The notes under the pieces were generated by a model. The model saw nothing but the letters and a program-made list of their open reading frames with translations. It ran no database searches and was not told where the DNA came from. 64,000 nucleotides of DNA from RPQJ01 sp963762315 (GTDB lineage: Bacteria; Pseudomonadota; Gammaproteobacteria; Steroidobacterales; Steroidobacteraceae): positions 434,001 through 498,000 of the forward strand of contig CAVXKO010000006.1 in the NCBI GenBank assembly GCA_963762315.1, given 5' to 3'. Below are positions 63,887 to 64,000 of this stretch, piece by piece; positions within the stretch are counted from its first letter, which is position 1; each line of letters starts with the position of its first letter. A program made the translations under genes and the position numbers.

Positions 63887-64000
63887 GGATTCACCCGCTG
63901 CAAGTCGTTGATGCGGCGAGCCTACTCGCCGCGCGCGAGCGTCGGCAAGCGCATTGGTACGGATCGCGCCGGGCTCAGGCTGCCGTCCAGTCCGCGTCGC

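Overview
The window looks like the chromosome of a high-GC (roughly two-thirds G+C by eye) gammaproteobacterium. The evidence is the block ispH-lspA-ileS-ribF-murJ / rpsT / obg-rpmA-rplU / ispB beside a type IV minor-pilin operon (fimT-pilV-pilW-pilX-pilE), plus YheU, monothiol glutaredoxin, a CTGT-N8-ACAG LexA box and a TonB-dependent receptor. Steroidobacterales/Xanthomonadales-like relatives are my best guess; I cannot place it more precisely without a search.

Region 1 (1-8542) is a lasso-peptide RiPP cluster: an ABC exporter (running off the left edge), a PqqD-like leader-binding protein (B1), a transglutaminase-like leader protease (B2), a divergent nucleotidyltransferase-fold protein, an asparagine-synthetase-like macrolactam cyclase (C), then two tandem precursor-like genes, an HprK-like kinase and a class I methyltransferase. 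The precursor-like genes are the most interesting thing in the window. Each joins a textbook lasso leader (YxxPxLx3Gx5Tx) and a short Gly-rich stretch to a C-terminal module resembling the S74 intramolecular-chaperone/self-cleavage domain of phage tail spikes, with its Ser...Lys pair kept. In the second copy the predicted core starts with Gly and has Asp at position 8, as a lasso ring requires.

Region 2 (8.5-30.4 kb) holds small housekeeping genes (grxD, nadC), a surface-glycan cluster (ABC exporter, three glycosyltransferase proteins, a polysaccharide deacetylase), a GAF-PAS-PAS-GGDEF-EAL protein, an ArnT-like transferase with its polyprenyl-phosphate glycosyltransferase, a zinc-type CDF exporter, and a probable lipid-modifying set (DUF374 acyltransferase, fatty acyl-AMP ligase fused to an acyl carrier protein, two LpxL-like acyltransferases). 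Region 3 (30.3-45 kb) is tRNA-Thr, a Fur-family regulator, minor pilins, the conserved ispH-to-murJ block, ribosomal protein genes, obg, ispB and tRNA-Pro. Region 4 (45-64 kb) is metabolic and accessory: aldo/keto reductase, amidase, methyltransferase, OsmC, NUDIX, a histone-H1-like protein, PEP carboxylase, a TonB receptor, a DUF222-HNH nuclease with an apparent SOS promoter, two amidohydrolases and a class III CoA-transferase.

Many genes carry single-base frameshifts (precursors, kinase, methyltransferase, ArnT-like protein, ribF, DUF2845, OsmC, TonB receptor, HNH nuclease). ribF is normally indispensable, and several shifts look like one missing C or G in a short run, so residual sequencing/assembly error is the simplest explanation. 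They are dense in 5.4-8.2 kb and 54.8-56.6 kb, however, so local decay cannot be excluded. A palindromic repeat (core CTCTCCCGC-N2-GCGGGAGAG) occurs at five intergenic or near-intergenic loci.
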